A stretch of 64,000 nucleotides of DNA, from positions 310,001 to 374,000 of the forward strand of contig CAVQLK010000008.1 in assembly GCA_963713355.1 (NCBI GenBank), in the 5' to 3' direction. The translations under genes were made by a program, and so were the position numbers. Under the pieces are notes generated by a model. It was given only the letters and a program-made list of their open reading frames with translations, did no database searches and had not been told where the DNA came from. Positions 62,289-64,000 of the stretch are shown one piece after another; position 1 is the first letter of the stretch, and the number at the start of each line of letters is the position of its first letter. Origin of the DNA: FEN-1219 sp963713355 (GTDB taxonomy: Bacteria > Pseudomonadota > Gammaproteobacteria > Steroidobacterales > Rariloculaceae).

Positions 62289-63451
62289 GGCGCGACGCCC
62301 CAGCCGGGCTTCTCGCCGAGCGCGAGCACGCCGTCCTCGACGACCTCGCCGGTCGTGTGGCGCGTCGGCTGCCGCTGGAACGAATACTCGAGCGAGCGCA
62401 CGAGCTCGGGATACACGGCCGCAGCGTGCAGGCTCGCCGCCGTCGAGATCGGCCCCGAAGGATTGTGCGGCGAGATTTCGATGCGGCCCGCACCCATTCT
62501 CAGCACGTCGAGCAACGGACCGAAGCCGCCGACGTGCTTGACGTCCGGCATGATCACGTCGCACCAGCGGCGCTCCGTGATCTGCGCAAAGCGTTGCCGT
62601 CCCCAGAAGAGCTCGCCGCCCGAGATGCGCAGCCCCGTGCGGCGGCGCAGCTCGTCGTAAGCGGGCCCGACCGCGAACGGCTCCTCGATCCAGTCGAGCT
62701 TCAAGCGCTCGAGCTCGGGGAGGATCGCGAAGAAGTCGTCAGGCCGGAAGCGCTCGTGGAAGTCGACACGAACCGCGAGCTCCGGGAATTGCTGGCGCAA
62801 CAGCGCGAGCGTCGCGAGCCCGGCCGAAGCTTTCTCGACGGCGCGCTCGGCGTTGTCGACGGCTTCGAACGGCGCGCACTTGAACGTCTTGAAGCCTTGC
62901 GCGCGAACCTCGCCGACGACGGCGGAGTACTCTTCGGCGCTGCGCGTTCGCAGTGCGCGATTGATCGTCGTATAGAGCGGCAGGCTTTCGATGCTCGTCG
63001 CGTCGCGGAAGAGCTTCCAGACGGGCACCTGCTCGCGCTTCGCGAGCAGGTCGTAGAGCGCTTGGTTGAGTCCCGAGAACGCCGTCGCCGTCACGAGGTC
63101 GGGCGCCAGAGCCGCGATCTCCTGTTCCTTGCGCGCAAGGCCCTCGAGCGACGGCACGAAACCGCGATAGTGTTGCTCGAACAAGGTGGCAGCGACTTGC
63201 CGGCAACGCGCATCGTCGTTGCTGTGCGAGGCTTCGCCGAAGCCTGCAAGCACGCCGTCACCGATCTCGAATATCAGCCAATCGCCCTTGAGGCGCAGGC
63301 TCTCGGCCCAGCCGTCGGGGTCCGGAATCGTGCGAAAGCGCAGCTCGAGCGGCGCTTGCGCGCGCACGATCCACGGTGCGCCGAGTGCCGTGGCTGCCGC
63401 GGCGCCGTGCACGAAAGTCCGCCGCGACAGCAGCGGAGCGGCGCGGCTCAT
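62282..63451 (-). CDS. Tat-like exported enolase-superfamily (mandelate racemase-like) enzyme
   Basis: A 389-residue enolase-superfamily enzyme of the mandelate racemase/muconate lactonising group. The N-terminus LLSRRTFVHGAAAATALGAP looks like a Tat signal. Metal ligands and base positions: VRVDFHERF (Asp), LDWIEEPFAVGPAYDEL (Glu), GGELFWGRQRF (Glu) and CDVIMPDVKHVGG with Lys-His. The barrel end IEISPHNPSGPIST carries the His. The substrate is unknown; acid-sugar dehydration is typical. It overlaps the NHL gene's stop by ATGA and so is its downstream partner; the reverse-strand hydroxyacid dehydrogenase converges with it. Confidence 0.88.
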   Translation of the reverse strand: MSRAAPLLSRRTFVHGAAAATALGAPWIVRAQAPLELRFRTIPDPDGWAESLRLKGDWLIFEIGDGVLAGFGEASHSNDDARCRQVAATLFEQHYRGFVPSLEGLARKEQEIAALAPDLVTATAFSGLNQALYDLLAKREQVPVWKLFRDATSIESLPLYTTINRALRTRSAEEYSAVVGEVRAQGFKTFKCAPFEAVDNAERAVEKASAGLATLALLRQQFPELAVRVDFHERFRPDDFFAILPELERLKLDWIEEPFAVGPAYDELRRRTGLRISGGELFWGRQRFAQITERRWCDVIMPDVKHVGGFGPLLDVLRMGAGRIEISPHNPSGPISTAASLHAAAVYPELVRSLEYSFQRQPTRHTTGEVVEDGVLALGEKPGWGVAPQ

Positions 63452-64000
63452 GGCCGCACGCGGACGTATTTCTGCAGCCGGCGCGGCCGCGGCTCGCCGC
63501 CATAAATGTTGCCGTCGCGGTCGACGACGGCGAACTCGGCGCCATTGCCCGCGCGCACGCGCGGGTCGCCCCAGGGATAAAGAATGAATTCGTGGACGGC
63601 GCCCGTCGCGGCGTCGCCGATGCGAATACCCATGTCCCAGCCCGGGTTCTCGATGTCGTCGGACTCGGAGTCGGCCACGACGATGCGGTCCATGTGATCG
63701 AAGAAAATACCGCTCGGCCGGCCGAACTGTGTCCAGCTCGCGAGGTGCATGCCGTCCTGGTCGAACAGCTGAACGCGGTTGTTCGCGCGGTCGCCGACGA
63801 ACACGCGGCCGCGCGAGTCGATCGCGATCGCGTGCAGCGCGCGGAATTCGCCGGCCGCTTGCCCCGTGCGGCCCCAGGCTTTGACGAACGTCCCGTCGCC
63901 GCGGAACTTCATTACGCGGTTGTTCGTCGCGGGATCGTGGCCGTCGGCGACGAAGATGTCGCCGTTCGGCGCGACGGCGACGTCGCTCGGCGCGTTGAAG
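63448..64000 (-). CDS. NHL-repeat beta-propeller protein, 5' part beyond window
   Basis: Runs off the right end; the visible 184 residues are NHL-type repeats: NAPSDVAVAPNGDIFVADGH, FRALHAIAIDSRGRVFVGDR, ANNRVQLFDQDGMHLASWTQ, FGRPSGIFFDHMDRIVVADS. NHL propellers occur in peptidylglycine-lyase-like and other secreted proteins. Its stop overlaps the ATG of the enolase-type gene (ATGA), so the two are in one operon. The N-terminal signal and any other domain are outside the window. Confidence 0.85.
   Translation of the reverse strand, partial: FNAPSDVAVAPNGDIFVADGHDPATNNRVMKFRGDGTFVKAWGRTGQAAGEFRALHAIAIDSRGRVFVGDRANNRVQLFDQDGMHLASWTQFGRPSGIFFDHMDRIVVADSESDDIENPGWDMGIRIGDAATGAVHEFILYPWGDPRVRAGNGAEFAVVDRDGNIYGGEPRPRRLQKYVRVRP

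Noticed and set aside
61068..62564. Minus-strand 498-residue open frame
   Set aside because: Antisense to the hydroxyacid dehydrogenase, which has all catalytic residues.

Overview
The window is a GC-rich chromosomal segment of a Gram-negative, outer-membrane-bearing bacterium. NodT-type and RND efflux parts, a 1065-residue TonB-dependent receptor, lipoproteins, a YcbB-type L,D-transpeptidase, Tat-like exported enzymes and PadR/ADOP permeases fit an uncultivated gammaproteobacterium of the Steroidobacterales type, or a similar soil or marine lineage. This placement is inferred from gene content only. There is one tRNA gene (Arg, TCG), no CRISPR array, and no transposase gene, but two REP-like hairpins.

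Layout. 1-2454: end of an RND pump (frameshifted) and its outer-membrane factor. 2476-4880 (-): TPR protein, esterase and ferritin-like protein, overlapping start to stop. 4952-6127: first secreted GDTLVV-motif/DUF6152-type pair, both frameshifted. 6150-6890: Uma2-type protein and tRNA-Arg. 7299-10118: CadC-like regulator divergent from an exported amidohydrolase. 10554-16435: PadR regulator with a self-overlapping operator, an intact ADOP permease and a decayed second copy. 16443-18010: STAND-like ATPase and cupin remnant. 17918-21917: more DUF6152-type/GDTLVV genes, including a fusion. 21989-29404: amine oxidase divergent from an operon of ECF sigma factor, membrane partner, ABC ATPase, permease, DUF6152-type, GDTLVV-type and a PQQ-type sugar dehydrogenase. 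29492-34280: lipoprotein, two small exported proteins and the TonB receptor. 34356-44595: RidA, GFA/CENP-V-like, Anbu proteasome-like, SPFH, aldo/keto reductase, EamA, serine hydrolase, winged-helix, PepSY and glycine-zipper proteins. 44700-51678: YkgJ-type protein, a RecB-like nuclease/helicase, MazG-like pyrophosphohydrolase, a second DUF6152+GDTLVV fusion and a DUF2779-type nuclease. 51760-55518: L,D-transpeptidase, second PQQ-type dehydrogenase, exported F420/NADP-type Rossmann protein. 55523-60582 (-): ankyrin, DUF1552 and DUF1592-family proteins. 60689-64000: scrambled streptogramin-lyase remnant, exported hydroxyacid dehydrogenase, enolase-superfamily enzyme and an NHL-repeat protein that runs off the end.

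The strongest unexplained signal is a two-part secreted system. Six DUF6152-type domains and six GDTLVV-motif domains occur in strict one-to-one partnership: three tandem pairs, one divergent pair and two single-chain fusions. One pair is joined by a stop/start overlap to an ECF-sigma-linked ABC exporter operon. The surrounding exported oxidoreductases and the TonB receptor suggest processing of an external substrate, but nothing here identifies it.

At least ten reading frames carry one-base shifts, one of them in an A5/T5 run, so part of the damage may be assembly error. The second ADOP copy, which also has an amber stop, and the inverted lyase remnant look genuinely decayed.
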